This document shows, piece after piece, positions 44,990 to 55,904 of a stretch of DNA of 64,000 nucleotides. Position 1 is the first letter of the stretch, and every line of letters starts with the position of its first letter. Below the pieces are notes generated by a model. The model did not search any database. It worked only from the letters and a program-made list of their open reading frames with translations, and was not told the origin of the DNA. Both the position numbers and the translations under genes were made by a program. Source of the DNA: Tenrec ecaudatus (taxonomy: Eukaryota > Chordata > Mammalia > Afrosoricida > Tenrecidae); the NCBI RefSeq assembly GCF_050624435.1, contig NC_134537.1, positions 127,076,086-127,140,085 on the forward strand, read 5' to 3'.

Positions 44990-45855
44990 TTCGAATAAGT
45001 TTTCTATTACTGCTATAAAAAGTTATTCCATCAGTTGGCCAGGGCACTGGGTAGCATCGCTGAGACACACACTATTCCTCTGGTTGTCTGAGGCTTCCTA
45101 CCCCCCACTATCATGATCCTAGTCCTGCATTTCATGTTGCACTAGACCAGAGCATGTACACAGGTACAGATAAGAACTCAGGACACACAGAATCCCAAAC
45201 CAGAAATGGGACGAGTGAAACCAGGAGGGTAGGGGGAAAGTGGGGAGGGGAGGGGAGGAAGGGAGAGCCTATTGCAGTGATCCACACAGTCTTCCCCTTC
45301 CCTGGGGGAACAAACAACAGAAAGCATGGCGGAAGGGAGACAGCGGTCAGTGTAAGATATGACAATAATCATAATTTATCAAGGGAGCACAAGGTAGTGA
45401 AGAGTGAGGGAGAAAAAAAAAGGAGTTTATACCAAAGTCTCAATAGAAAGAAAATATTTAGAAAATAATGATGGCAACATGTGTACAAATAACTTGATAC
45501 CATTGATGTATAAATTTTTATAAGAGCTGTAAGAACCCTCAATAAAACGATCTTTTAATAAAAAATACATAAATAAAACTAAGAGTTACCCCAAACTTAG
45601 GGGCTGAAGACAACAACTATTTATTCAAAAGAAATTTCTTAGCTCCTGACTCTACAAACCTACATAGCTATTTACTATCTGGCTTTCTTGCTGTCCTCTC
45701 ATAAGGAGCCTTGCTTTTATAACATGTCTACATGCATACGCCAGGAAAATCTACCCATCTCAGCAGCCTTAATTCAATCACATATGCAATGCCCCATTCA
45801 CCATATAAAGTAGCATGTTCACAGCTTCCAGGCATTAGAACATGTGTATCTTTCC
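44990..45855. mobile_element. Old mammalian interspersed repeat, split by an L1
   Basis: Left piece: 'gttttctattactgctataa' near 44999-45018. Right pieces: 'gttaccccaaacttaggggc', 'aacaactatttattc', then 'aaatctacccatctcagcag', 'ccttaattcaatcacatatg', 'agcatgttcacagcttccag'. This order recalls a common, probably LTR-derived, mammalian repeat. I cannot name the subfamily. It is interrupted by the L1 insertion at 45030-45575. Confidence 0.55.
45030..45575 (+). mobile_element. L1 3' UTR with A-rich tail, nested insertion
   Basis: 'ccccccactatcatgatcct', 'actagaccagagcatgtaca', 'caggtacagataagaactca', 'gaagggagacagcggtcagt', 'aataatgatggcaacatgtg', 'agagctgtaagaaccctcaa' and an A-rich tail. Same family as 20755-21645. 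It sits within an older repeat that resumes just to the right; possible target duplication around 'agtta..cc' on both sides. Confidence 0.82.
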
Positions 45856-45858
45856 TCC

Positions 45859-46024
45859 CACAAACCCTCTGCCATTGATTCCAACTCAGAGCAACCCCAC
45901 AGGGCAGAGGAGAACTGCCAGGAGCAGAAAGCTCCATCTTCCTCCTGGGAGCAGCTGGCTGTTTCGAACTGTTGGCCTTGTGGTTGGTAGCTTAATGTGT
46001 AACTCACTCTGATACAAGGGCTTC
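45859..46024 (-). mobile_element. AfroSINE, antisense
   Basis: 'ctgccattgattccaactca', 'ggcagaggagaactgccagg', 'gagcagctggctgtttcgaa', 'tgtggttggtagcttaatgt'. Slightly shortened internally. Confidence 0.82.
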
Positions 46025-46917
46025 TACCTTTAGACGGTCAGTTTTACAGCTTATTTCCACCTTATAACTGAAATATGTTTTAGAGAAATACATTTTTTTA
46101 GTGTTGTAGCATTATAAGCTCATTCGTTAATAATGTGATGGGGTGTGATGATTTCCAACTCACTAAGGGACACAAGATAATATACAACGGAACCAACTAG
46201 CTATCAGATTGAAACTTGGTTTTAAATAGACCCGATTCTGGATAATTGTGAAAAATATCTGTAAGTATTATTGACTTCCTATATTTAAAAATCTTTTGCT
46301 CATGACTTGTAACTGGTCAGAAAACCAAAAATCAAAAACCAAAAAACAAAACTCCACAGCCTTTCATTTTACAAGATTATATTATACTATTAAGTATACT
46401 TTGCCACGTAGAGGTGCTTTGGAATTTAAATAAATGTCCTTTGATCAAAGTTTACCACCAACATTCTTATGTGTCCCGCACCTCCAGGGACTGCGCTTCG
46501 CATTTTGTCTCCAATGCGTGTGAGTGGCAACACGATTCCCTTCAGCCTCTTTCTTTGCGAACTCCTTCAGGTGAACTAATCACTGGAGCCGCTCATGTGA
46601 GAGACTGGCAGTTAAAAGACTCAAATGTCAAGATGTTGTTATCAGTCACATCAACAGTAACTTTGAGATGGAATAGCTCTTTGCTTTGTGTCAAATCCTT
46701 GGCGCGGAATTCTCTCCCCTCATGAAATAGAAATTGCTCACACGCTAACGCAAACTACCTTGTCCAATTGTTCACCCGTCTCATCTGGAGTCAGCTTCCA
46801 GCTTCCAACAAGGTCAAAACAGTTCAGTCACGGTCAGAAACAAGGGCAGTGTACACACCACCCCTCTAGCCACCAAATCTCGTGTGCGTTTGGTTTTGAC
46901 ACAAATAGGACTCGGAC
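46025..46917. other. Unassigned 0.9 kb
   Basis: No element recognised. A plus-strand frame of 103 codons at 46414-46725 has no known motif. Confidence 0.4.
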
Positions 46918-47080
46918 AGGATCCTTGGCCCGGTGGCTGAAGCCTCCTCTTGCGACTCTACGGAAGAAAGAGGTGGCAATATGCTTCTGTAAGATTTCCA
47001 ACCTTACAGAGACCCTAGGCGGCAGGTCCAGTCTGTCCCGTAGGGTTAACATAAGTCGGGGTCACCTTGCCAGCAGAGGT
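46918..47080 (+). mobile_element. AfroSINE
   Basis: 'aggatccttggcccggtggc', 'ctacggaagaaagaggtggc', 'gcttctgtaagatttccaac', 'gcaggtccagtctgtcccgt', 'aagtcggggtcacc'. Diverged. Explains a frame of 139 codons that runs across it. Confidence 0.72.
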
Positions 47081-48639
47081 TTGTGTTTTAGGATTGCCCT
47101 TGAGTAGGGAGCAGCCTGGTGTGTGCTGTGCAAGAATGCCTGCCCACCCGCCGTGTGGAATGTGGTCATTCTCCATCTTTGGACGGGGCACTGATGCCTG
47201 TTGCCCACTGGGGTCAAACTTGGGTGCACAAGAAAGCAATATGTCTGCTGCCTTTTCTTACTTTGGCCATGACCAAAACTTTTTGAGCCAGGTTCAAAGC
47301 CCTATTTAGAATCACCTTCACCTTTTAGGGGAAAAAAAAAGTAATAGGGTCTATTGTCCCCTGGTCCCCTGGTTGATAGAAAGCCGTTACCCTAGAAAAG
47401 TACACAGACGCCCTTGTGTGCATCCAGTATGGGATCGGAATAGAATTCCATTTTGTGGTATGTGGAAAAAGAAGTGTTTTAGAGCCAACCCACGTGTGTT
47501 TTCAAATTTCATACCAATACACATTCAGCTACAGGGGCTGCTCACTTACTTGCTGGCATGCATCCCACCGTCACATGTAATTTCTTTAGGGATTGAAGGG
47601 AATATGCAGGCGGGCAGCTAGCTGTTTAGGAAAATAAATTCATATTCTTTTGAGCCGATCTCTTGCTGTGGATGCCGGATACAATGTGTTGGTAGACATC
47701 CCCGACCAGTAGTGAGGCTTTCCTTTTTAAACATAGACTGTACAGTGATGTTTTCCCTATGTCTTCCAAGCTGAATGTGTCTATGAAAAATTACTTTTCC
47801 ATATGTAAACACTGCACTGCTCCACAATCAGTAGGCTAATGACCTATCTAAAAATGCCGTATGTCACCAAACTAATTTGGCAGTGAAAACCTATTTCAGG
47901 CCCATTATTTAGTGACAGCAGTGTATACTTGAATAAATAAACTTCATTATCTATATGCTTGAAACCATGAACATCTGTGAATAAAGAGATATAGCATATT
48001 GATTTCTCTGTGGTCCTCCACTGAAATGTAGGTGGCATTACATCCGTTTACAATTTCAATGGCGTGCTGCAGTTTAGAAATAAAAAAATCGTTATCTGGA
48101 AACCTCTCAAACCAACAGAAGTGTAATCAATTTTTTATCTGTGGTTAGGCACTGGAAGTCAGTGGTGGCTTTTCTGTCCTCGATGTTCCAGTCCTCTTGT
48201 TAAAATATTTAGGGAGCTCCCATGGGAAATACTATACCTAGATTGAACCTGTTTACATTAGGAAGTGAAAAATCTGCTCTTTGTATCCCGTTAGCCGCAA
48301 ACGCATCCTCCTCTCATGGAGTCGCTTCCCCTGGGGGATTATGGGATAGAGCTCTCCTCTAGTGCCTGGACACCCTTCTACAGAATGACTGAGGCCACAA
48401 GGACTTACTACTTCTGCCTCAGTGAAGATTTGAATTCAGCAAACCATTTTACAACATGCAACTTTAGCACCAATTCCGAGAGGAACATGAAGTTATGTAT
48501 TCCTGATACTATTCCCTTAATGATTCTGAAAGGAAAGTAATTCTATACTGGAAAATGTGCCAGCCATCTCCCCAGGATGGCGCACATTCTGTGGGCAAGT
48601 GCAACTGACATTTAAGAGAGCATTTCTTTGTTTGTTTTG
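47081..48639. other. Unassigned 1.6 kb
   Basis: No element recognised. The AT-rich stretch at 47850-48060 is of the kind often conserved between mammals, which I cannot test here. Confidence 0.4.
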
Positions 48640-48935
48640 CTTTTTAATTCATTCACCTATATCGAGGCTATGCTAATGTTTAAACATAGTCAAAGCTGTG
48701 TAAAAGCAAAGAAGTACGCTCCCCACTATCAAGGAGTTTATACTTTATCTAGTCAGGAGAAGAAAAAATGCTGACAGATCACTGTCATGCAGGTTAGAAA
48801 TAACACGTGCAGTAGGAGCATTACAAGGGAAGAACTATCAGACTTCTGAAATGGGCTAACTTCAGACAACAATGCGAAACAGAGAAGGCTTCATGAAGGA
48901 GGGACATTTGTGACTGACACTGAGTACACATTTAT
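48640..48935 (-). mobile_element. L2 LINE 3' fragment
   Basis: Complement of L2: 'tttttaattcattcacctat', 'caaggagtttatactttatc', 'agaaggcttcatgaaggagg' and 'gacatttgtgact' follow the order '..attcattcattcaac..', '..catggagcttacattct..', '..gaaggcct..gaggaggtgacatttgag..'. Ancient. Confidence 0.6.
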
Positions 48936-49136
48936 TCAGGGTCTGTAATGCGTGTCTCTAAGTAGTGGATGAGACAGATACAACGGAGCAGCAGAGAAAG
49001 CTTTTCAATAAAAGGTTCCACAAACATTAATGAAGTATAAGCCTCTGAAGAGGGATGGGGTTTGATGAACATACAGAACTGGAGGCCACAATGGAAAGCA
49101 TCTCCGACTGAGGTCAAAGAGGCCCCGATGACGCGA

Positions 49137-49293
49137 TGAGTCCTGGTAGTAGAGTGGGTTATGCACTGACTGCTCTGTCTTTACGGACAAAAGATGAAGC
49201 AATCTGATTCTTCACAGATTGACAGCCCTGGGAACAGCTTAGAAGAGTTCTACTCTGCCCGATGGGTCACTGTGCTTGGAACTGATTCATCAG
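49137..49293 (+). mobile_element. AfroSINE
   Basis: 'tgagtcctggtagtagagtg', 'gttatgcactgactgctctg', 'gttctactctgcccgatggg', 'tcactgtgcttggaactgat'. Recognisable but diverged in the middle. Confidence 0.7.
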
Positions 49294-49764
49294 CAGTGGT
49301 GTGAAAAATTAACGTGCTCGACTCCCAACCTCGAGATTGGAGATTCAGGCTCACTCAGAAGTCTGGGTTCCCAACTGAAGAAGTCTCATTGCAATCTACT
49401 TCTCCAAACTCCGCAATTAGCAGCCTCAGGGAGCCCAGTCCTATTTTGTCACAAATAGGCTCTCTGTGTGTAGCTGCTGACTGAAGAGTAACTGGTTCCT
49501 GGGAGGGTGGACATGGGGATGGCCGACAGTGGGACACACTGAGCATGAATGCAGAAGGAAAAGACGGAAGATGCACTTTCCCCCAAGACAGTAGGAAGAT
49601 GCACTTTCCCCCAGACACACATTCAGGGACGACTGAGGTGATTTTACTTGAAACCTAAACTGTTTGAGCTTCATTGACTCATTGGACTTCTGATTCAATA
49701 TAAGAACTATGGATTCAGAAAGCGGTACTGGACGGAGGGAAAACGAATCATTGACCACCAACCA
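49294..49764. other. Unassigned 0.5 kb
   Basis: Holds the 28-base tandem duplication listed separately. Otherwise nothing recognised. Confidence 0.4.
49566..49617. repeat. 28-base tandem duplication
   Basis: 'ggaagatgcactttccccc' and its following bases occur twice, 28 bases apart, with the second unit incomplete. Confidence 0.9.
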
Positions 49765-49872
49765 TAGACCAGTCACTTTACATGCATGGCTTCATTCAGT
49801 TCTGCAGAGTTCCTATTTTACAGATGAGAGAAGTGAAGTCTTGAATAGCAGAACAATTAGGGGAAACATTAC
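49765..49872 (-). mobile_element. MIR SINE fragment
   Basis: 'cactttacatgcatggcttc', 'cctattttacagatgagaga' and 'gtgaagtcttgaatagcaga' are the complement of the MIR 3' half. Confidence 0.72.
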
Positions 49873-49909
49873 TTACAAGTATAAAATATTTATACTGGAA
49901 AATTAGAGT

Positions 49910-50005
49910 ACCGTAGATACTCGAGTGTAAGCTGACCCGAAAAAATTAGCCAAGGCACCTGATTTTACCACAAAAACTGCATTAAAAATGTGGTGGAAAA
50001 CTCGA
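49910..50005 (+). mobile_element. Half of a palindromic DNA transposon (MITE-like)
   Basis: 'gtaccgtagatactcgagtg', 'taagctgacccgaa', 'aaggcacctgattttaccac', 'aaaaactgcatt', 'ggtggaaaactcgatttat'. I recall many copies with this 'taccgtatatactcgagtataag' terminus in several tetrapods. Here the right inverted terminus is missing. Family name not certain. Confidence 0.5.
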
Positions 50006-50778
50006 TTTATCCATTCATATATATGGAATATCTGATAATTAGGGTAGAGATTAGCCAGATTTTCAAAAGAGAAAAAGAGGGAGAATGAAGCTAATCTCTG
50101 TGGAATCGTACTAATTCTGCAAGACAGATCAAAAGAGATTAGCCTATTCTCCCAAAGACAAACTGTGGGATAGGCATAGAGCAAGGATCCGAATATGTAT
50201 GCAGAGATGTTCACATCAATGTACATGTCATCAATGTAAAGCACAGGAAAGAAACCAGATGTGAGTTCCACAGTGGACATGTCTGACTCCATATTGCTTC
50301 AGAATCAAGTCACATCAGACTCCACAGCAGCTCTTTCCCTGGGTCTGCTGTGAATGGCTGTCATATAGACGTGAGGTTTAACTCTCTCAGTGATCTTGAT
50401 GCCTTAAAATACTGGGGACCACTCTGTAGATTACAGTTACGTATTTAATACAAATTTATTGACTCTCTGATAAGCATGGAGAATACAATCCCAAACAGTC
50501 ACTGCTTTTCAGGAGGGACCAGTCTAGAGGAAAGATGCATTTTAAATGGATTGATAGCTACGCAAAGGGAATAGAAGGGCAAGCTCGTTGAACCCTGAGA
50601 GCAAAGGCCCTCAGAACATAATTTAAGTATAAATTAATCCAGGTGGCCAGGAAGTATATTACCTGAGGACATGACCTTTGAGGTGGTGGGGGAATGAGGG
50701 GAGAAAGGATGAATGCTGGGGGGGAAGGATGAAGAAAAAGCAAACAAACAAAAACAAAGCCCGAAACCCAAACACCCC
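50006..50778. other. Unassigned 0.8 kb
   Basis: A minus-strand frame of 129 codons spans 49903-50292 without a motif I know and overlaps the MITE-like piece. No repeat recognised. Confidence 0.4.
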
Positions 50779-50862
50779 AAGCTCACGGCCAAGGAGTTGA
50801 TTCTGACTCACGGTGACCTTAGGGCAGGGTAGAATTGCCTCTGTGGGTTTCTGAGGCAGCAA
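50779..50862 (-). mobile_element. AfroSINE 3' fragment, antisense
   Basis: 'aaggagttgattctgactca', 'cggtgaccttagggcagggt', 'agaattgcctctgtgggttt'. Only the part next to the SINE 3' end remains. Confidence 0.72.
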
Positions 50863-50892
50863 TTCTTTTTTTTCTTCTAGTTTATCTTTATT

Positions 50893-51500
50893 GATTGATT
50901 TTAAAAACCATTTTATTGGTAGTTAATACAGATATCATATCATTCAAACTTGTGAAGAAACAACCAACCAAAAAATTGGAGTTGGACAGGAATAGTATTT
51001 TCTCTTAGGTCTTTTGTCATTGTGTGTGTGCCTCTTTTTCTTATTCATTCTACATAAAAATTCATATTTCCAACTGCTTTGGGACACAAAATGCCTGCCA
51101 TCAGCTAGAGTGGGGGGTTTGCCCTCTGAGCCCATGCCCATGCAGAGTACTCTTTATTGTCTGTTCACTGACATGACTGGCCTGGTCCTAGAGGCCTTCC
51201 CATTGGGGACACTGTTGTGGTTATGTGCTGTAGTGTTGTTTCCCACCTCTAGTAAGTGACCCTCTGGGACTTATGGGGGTTCCGTGTACTCGAGTCTTGC
51301 TGGGAGCAGAGTGCCCAGTGCATTTGCTCACAGAGCGACTGGCACATTGGAACAAGTAACCTTGTGGATCGCAGTGGAACCGTTCATCACTGCACAGCCA
51401 GGCATTGGCTGACTAGTCCATCACATGACTAGCCTGGTCCCACTTTTTGCTTTTGGAATGCTAGCCTATGAAACTCCTACAGAGTTTAGCAAAATCTGCT
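50893..51500 (-). mobile_element. Probable L1 3' UTR, antisense, older type
   Basis: Begins 'ttttaaaaaccattttattg', the complement of an L1 tail 'caataaaatggtttttaaaa', then 'gttaatacagatatcatatc'. A similar start is at 51747-51805 and 62525. The interior is not individually recognised. Confidence 0.5.
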
Positions 51501-51675
51501 CCATGGCCTTGTGTTGAATTATGCAGTTTAGGACTGATATTTCAGATAATCTGAAGTTAAGTACATCAAATACCACTCCAAGATTCTGGTAAATGGCGAT
51601 GTCTTAATTTTGTAATTTGCAACATAAACGGGGAAGTAAGAAGAAAGAAAGAAAAAACTAACTACAATTTCAAAT

Positions 51676-51691
51676 AACCCCCCCCCCCCCA
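51676..51691. repeat. C homopolymer
   Basis: Run of about 12 C after an A-rich stretch. Other C or G runs lie at 52932-52944, 61259-61272 and 21432-21443. Confidence 0.9.
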
Positions 51692-51746
51692 AAGACTCTA
51701 GAAGTAAATCTGGTGTAATTAGAAGAGCTTACTTGGTGATTTGGTT

Positions 51747-51810
51747 TCCTTTAAAATCATTTTTGTTCAAAACCATTTAATGGGAGTCAATGCAGATATC
51801 CTATCGTTCC
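51747..51810 (-). mobile_element. L1 3' terminal fragment, antisense
   Basis: 'ttaaaatcatttttgttc', 'aaaccatttaatgggagtca' and 'atgcagatatcctatcg' parallel the start of 50893-51500. Confidence 0.45.
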
Positions 51811-51814
51811 ATAG

Positions 51815-51935
51815 CTCACAGACACCCTGGGAATAATTGTGAGGATGGCATAGGACCGACCAGTAGTGTGTTGTCCTATTGTGTCTTGGTCCCTGTGAGT
51901 GGGAACCCACTTGGTGGCACCGAGCCCCGCCACCA
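51815..51935 (+). mobile_element. RTE LINE 3' end fragment
   Basis: 'aattgtgaggatggcatagg', 'accgaccagtagtgtgttgt' and 'gagtgggaacccacttggtg' follow the sense RTE 3' end. Confidence 0.65.
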
Positions 51936-52121
51936 GTAAGTGTGCAGGGAGGGATTCCAACATATGGAGATTATATTGTGGACAAGTGAGTCTAGGGTTG
52001 TATGCAACATGGCTTATACATACTCATGACGTTAGTTAACAGACTCCAGTCAAATTCTTACAATAACTGGTCTTAGTCATGGCAATATTACAGTAGGGAA
52101 TTATCACTAATCAAAACTCTT

Positions 52122-52300
52122 GAAATTCACTGCCATCGAGTCGATGCTAACTCATGTTACTGCTCCTGTGTGTTCCCAAAACTACAATTCTTTATGGGAG
52201 AAGAAAGCCCTATCTTTCTTGCTCAGGGCAGCTGGTGATTTTGAACTGCTGACCTTTCAGTTAGCAGCCTAACGCATAACCACTGCATCACCAGGGTCCC
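52122..52300 (-). mobile_element. AfroSINE, antisense, well preserved
   Basis: 'cactgccatcgagtcgatgc', 'gaactgctgacctttcagtt', 'agcagcctaacgcataacca', 'ctgcatcaccagggtccc'. Clear tRNA-like end at the right. Confidence 0.9.
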
Positions 52301-53472
52301 TTCCCTTGCTAACATATATCTGCCATGGTGCAATTAAAATATAATAGTCTTAAACATTTGTACTCCAATGTTTTCAGTTAAGTTCCATTCTAGTGATTCA
52401 CATACACACATGCACAAAAGTGACTGAAATTTAGTACTGTCCACTGGAGGTGAGAAATGCAAGGAGGGAAAAATCGTGCGAAATACTAAAAGGAATCAAA
52501 AAGATCACTGTGTATTGAGTCTTTCCCCCTCCATACACTTTCCCTTTCTTCAAGAAACAAAAAGAACCCTCATAAACACCTGCATTTATAGCCTATAAAT
52601 CATATTTTTGAATTATTGGAAACCCCGGTGTTCTCTGAAAATGAAAAGATCGCAGACAAAAATGATAAAAATAGCTAAAACCCTTGACTGCTCACAAAGG
52701 TATCAGCAGATAATTCAATTTGAGGAGTGAAGCAAACAGATGAAGTGTGAGTGACTCCCTGACAATGCAGACCAGAGAGAAAAAGACTCAAGAGGCAGCC
52801 TCACAAATAATCGATGTTAAAATATCTCCAAGCTTTTGAAGACAGGGGATTTGAAAATACATCTTTAAATCCATAATTTGTTATTCAAACTACTTCATTA
52901 CAACTTCTAATGTAGAAGACTTTAACTTATCGCCCCCCCCCCCCGCCCTCGCCCTTTTCCATCTTGGCTCTGAGAACCAAGATCACAGTAAGAAAGATGG
53001 GGTCACAGGCACTGTGCTGTGGACACAACAGGTTTTATGGGCTAGAGGGAATTCCAATGAGTGCACAGTTATAGCAAAATCTTTATATCCTGTGAGGTTA
53101 CATAATTCTTTCAGTAATGTGCTAGGTTGCAGACATTTATATAACTTGTCCAGCTTCGGCACCGACTCAGAGTTCCTCTCTCAGCAACACAATGGCCATA
53201 ATCGTACCCATTATAGCCGCTATTCTTCTCAATTGAAAAGGCACAGTGAAATCCTGGGGATGAAGCTGTGCCTTGATTGGCTGTTAAATTGCGATCAATG
53301 AGAGTATTTGTGCCATAATTTTACAGCCAAGCAAGAATGGGCCATCCTGGTGGTAAGTCAGCATGCACACGCCATCAAAACTGAAGAGTCTCACTTGGGT
53401 AACTGAACTGAATTTTCTTTAAGACAACGGGGTACAATAGAAACTACATTAACAAAAATTCTGTTTGTACAT
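52301..53472. other. Unassigned 1.2 kb, part looks conserved
   Basis: No repeat recognised. The block at about 53020-53345 has few signs of repeat decay and includes 'ccttgattggctgttaaatt'. I flag it as a candidate conserved noncoding element. Confidence 0.4.
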
Positions 53473-54152
53473 CGTTATGGATTGAATTGTAGGCTCCCCC
53501 CCAAATATGTATCAAGTGGTTGGGCCATGATTCTCAGCAGTATGAATTATTTTCCATTTTGTGATCTATGTGATTATCTTATGTGTTCTAATTCCTAATA
53601 TATTGCCCCTATGTACAAGAGAAGGTAACGTTTTCTGACTTTGTAACATCGCATTCATTTCTGTGTTTGGGCTTCTTGTTACAGCCACTGTGTCAATTCA
53701 TCTCAATGAGGGTCTTCATCCCCCCCGCCCCGACCTTCTAGATTAGAGGCAGTAATGATAATAATGCGGGATACAATCCACTGGACCAAGCTGTATGAGG
53801 AGCCAATGTCTTCTGAGACAGTAAAGCAATTAAACAAGCAAGCAGAGAGAACGGACCTAACTACAATCAAGAAAGAAAAGTCTGATGTGGAGCATTTCCT
53901 CTGGACCCAGTTTCCCTGAACGGAGACCTCCTAGACCCAGAGGACAATTGATGCCAAAGTCCAAGGTAAGCCAGTCACATGGATGTTGACAGGAGACAAG
54001 AACTTCCCTACCGCGCTGACAGAGAGAAAGCCTTCTTGTAGAGCAGGTCTTCTGAATTTGTACTTCTAGACAATTAAACTCTGAGAAAATAAATTTCTGT
54101 TTGTTAAAGCACCCACTTGTGGTATTTCTGTTACAGCAGTACTAAATAGGGA
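53473..54152 (+). mobile_element. Solo LTR, MaLR/ERVL-like, family B
   Basis: Starts 'cgttatggattgaattgt' followed by a C-run and 'aaatatgt'. Ends with 'gaatttgtacttct', 'aaataaatttctgtttgtta', 'cacttgtggtatttctgtta', 'cagcagtactaaa'. This start and end pair is typical of MaLR-type LTRs. The same 3' end occurs at 400-565. A short RTE-like piece lies inside. Old fossil without internal region. Confidence 0.75.
53674..53745 (-). mobile_element. Short RTE piece within the LTR
   Basis: 'gttacagccactgtgtcaat' and 'tcatctcaatgagggtcttc' match the complement of the RTE segment encoding ..RWIDTVAA... About 70 bases only. Confidence 0.55.
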
Positions 54153-54332
54153 AGAGACATCTTTCTTCCATCTCCTTCCAAAGAAAGACCATCTGCACAA
54201 GGACAAGGTCTGGAAAAATGGTGACTTGCCTCTAAATTTCGGTGTATCAAGTTAGGAAATAAAACTAAGGTTTCTATTTCCTTTTGATTTAAAGGCACAT
54301 GAAAATGACAAACGGTGCAAATCATTTTCAGA

Positions 54333-54502
54333 ATTCAGCAAACTTTTCTATAAAGGTCCAAATAGTAAATATTTTGGACTTGTGGGAAATGTGGCAGATG
54401 TTACATCTTCTAACTAAAAATAAAGAAGGTCTTTAAAACTATAAAAATCGGGCAAGACCAGGCTGTGGGCTAACTTTGGTGGTGCGACATGCTGACCCTT
54501 GA
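54333..54502 (+). mobile_element. hAT-Charlie nonautonomous element (MER1/MER30-type)
   Basis: 'cagcaaacttttctataaag' and 'gtccaaatagtaaatatttt' at the left, 'aagaccaggctgtgggctaa' and 'catgctgacccttg' at the right. This matches a common eutherian hAT whose ends read 'gcaaacttt.ctgtaaag' and 'tttgccgacccctg'. Confidence 0.75.
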
Positions 54503-55190
54503 TTTATAGAAATGCTTACAGTTGTGAATGACAAACAGGCAAATCCAGCACTGTACACATCTTGGATCTTCTCTCTAGGTGCTTGGCCCACCTACGTAAA
54601 GAAATGAAAAGGTATACCCTGATTTTCAGACTAAGGTCTTCAAGCAGTGGCTAGGACTGTTTCTCCATAGCATGGCTTGAAAATAAATACAAGCAATAGT
54701 AAGTACTCTTCTGTTTGTGCATCTCTGCGACTGGCTTTGCAGACTGTCATTCGTGGTCTCTTAGGTTCATAAAGGGTCACAGAGAAAAAGAAACAAACGG
54801 AGAAAAGATTTCTTTCTGAAAGACTCCCCAAAAGCCCAGAACACTCATTTACGCACACACACAACTAGATCACTTCTAGCGACTGTACACAAAGTCAGCC
54901 TGTCTAGTATGACAACTTTCCTTGTCCTAAGAAGAATTAGTTGAAAGTGTGCTTCAATGTGAAACTACTTCTAGCCTCTCAGTTGCTGCTCAAATCGTTG
55001 TAGCCCAAGTACTGGGCTATCTCATGACTATTTTCTCTTTGCCACTAATGATATTGCAAGAAGTGTCTTTGCAATGTTGCTACATGGGGTTGTCATGCTC
55101 TTGACATGCCATCTTGCATTTAACATTCAAGAAATGTATTTGCCTTTTGTTTATAATGATCAGAGAAATGATGGGACACGTACTCTCTGC
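54503..55190. other. Unassigned 0.7 kb
   Basis: No element recognised. Confidence 0.4.
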
Positions 55191-55390
55191 TGGGAGTCCT
55201 GGTAGCATAGTGGTTAAACATCGGGCTGCTAATCATAAAGGCAGCAGTTAGAAACCACCCTCTGCTCTTAGGTGTAAAGCCGAGGCTTTCTACTTCTGTA
55301 AACACCTACACCTTTCGGAACCCCACAAAGGCAATTCTAGCCTGTCCTTTAGGGTTGCTAGGAGCCAGAATGGACTCCATGTATGGTGGC
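55191..55390 (+). mobile_element. AfroSINE
   Basis: 'tgggagtcctggtagcatag', 'tggttaaacatcgggctgct', 'acttctgtaaacacctacac', 'gcaattctagcctgtccttt', 'agccagaatggactccatg'. Full length, with readable A and B boxes in the tRNA-like head. Confidence 0.9.
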
Positions 55391-55805
55391 TTGTGTGCAG
55401 CAGGAAACTATGCCACTGATGTTCAAACACCTGCGTGGTCATCAGGGGAGAAGAGGTTGTTTTGGAGCTTCCAGACTAAGAAAAACTAGAAAGAAAGGCC
55501 TAGCCATCTACTTCTGAAAACGAGCTCATGAAAATGTTGTGGATCAACAAAACAATGTCTAACACACTTACCTTGAACATATCAGAAAGGGTTAATTGCT
55601 TGAGGAAGAAATCGAGTTTGGTAGAGTGTCGCCAAAATGTGAGGGAGAAGTTTGGTAAGATGAATTGGCATGACAGCTAGCTACAACACGGGACTTGAAC
55701 ATGAGGATGGTATGATCATGAGGACTGTATTAGACTAAGCAACATTTTGCTCTGTTGTACACAAGATCGCTATAAGTCAGAATCAACCCGACAGCAGCTA
55801 CCTAT
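55391..55805 (+). mobile_element. Afrotherian composite SINE with RTE-like tail
   Basis: 'ggagcttccagactaagaaa', 'gaaaggcctagccatctact', 'gggttaattgcttgaggaag', 'tgaggatggtatgatcatga', 'ttttgctctgttgtacacaa', 'agtcagaatcaacccgacag'. The RTE-like 3' end continues seamlessly from the SINE body, as expected for this Afrotherian family. It starts directly at the end of the preceding AfroSINE. Confidence 0.75.
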
Positions 55806-55904
55806 TATTAAATATTTATTTCAGTTATCATCAATCTATCTATCATCTATCGTTTAATTATCATATACTAGACACTCTTCTGTTTTATATAAGTGCATCA
55901 ACTC

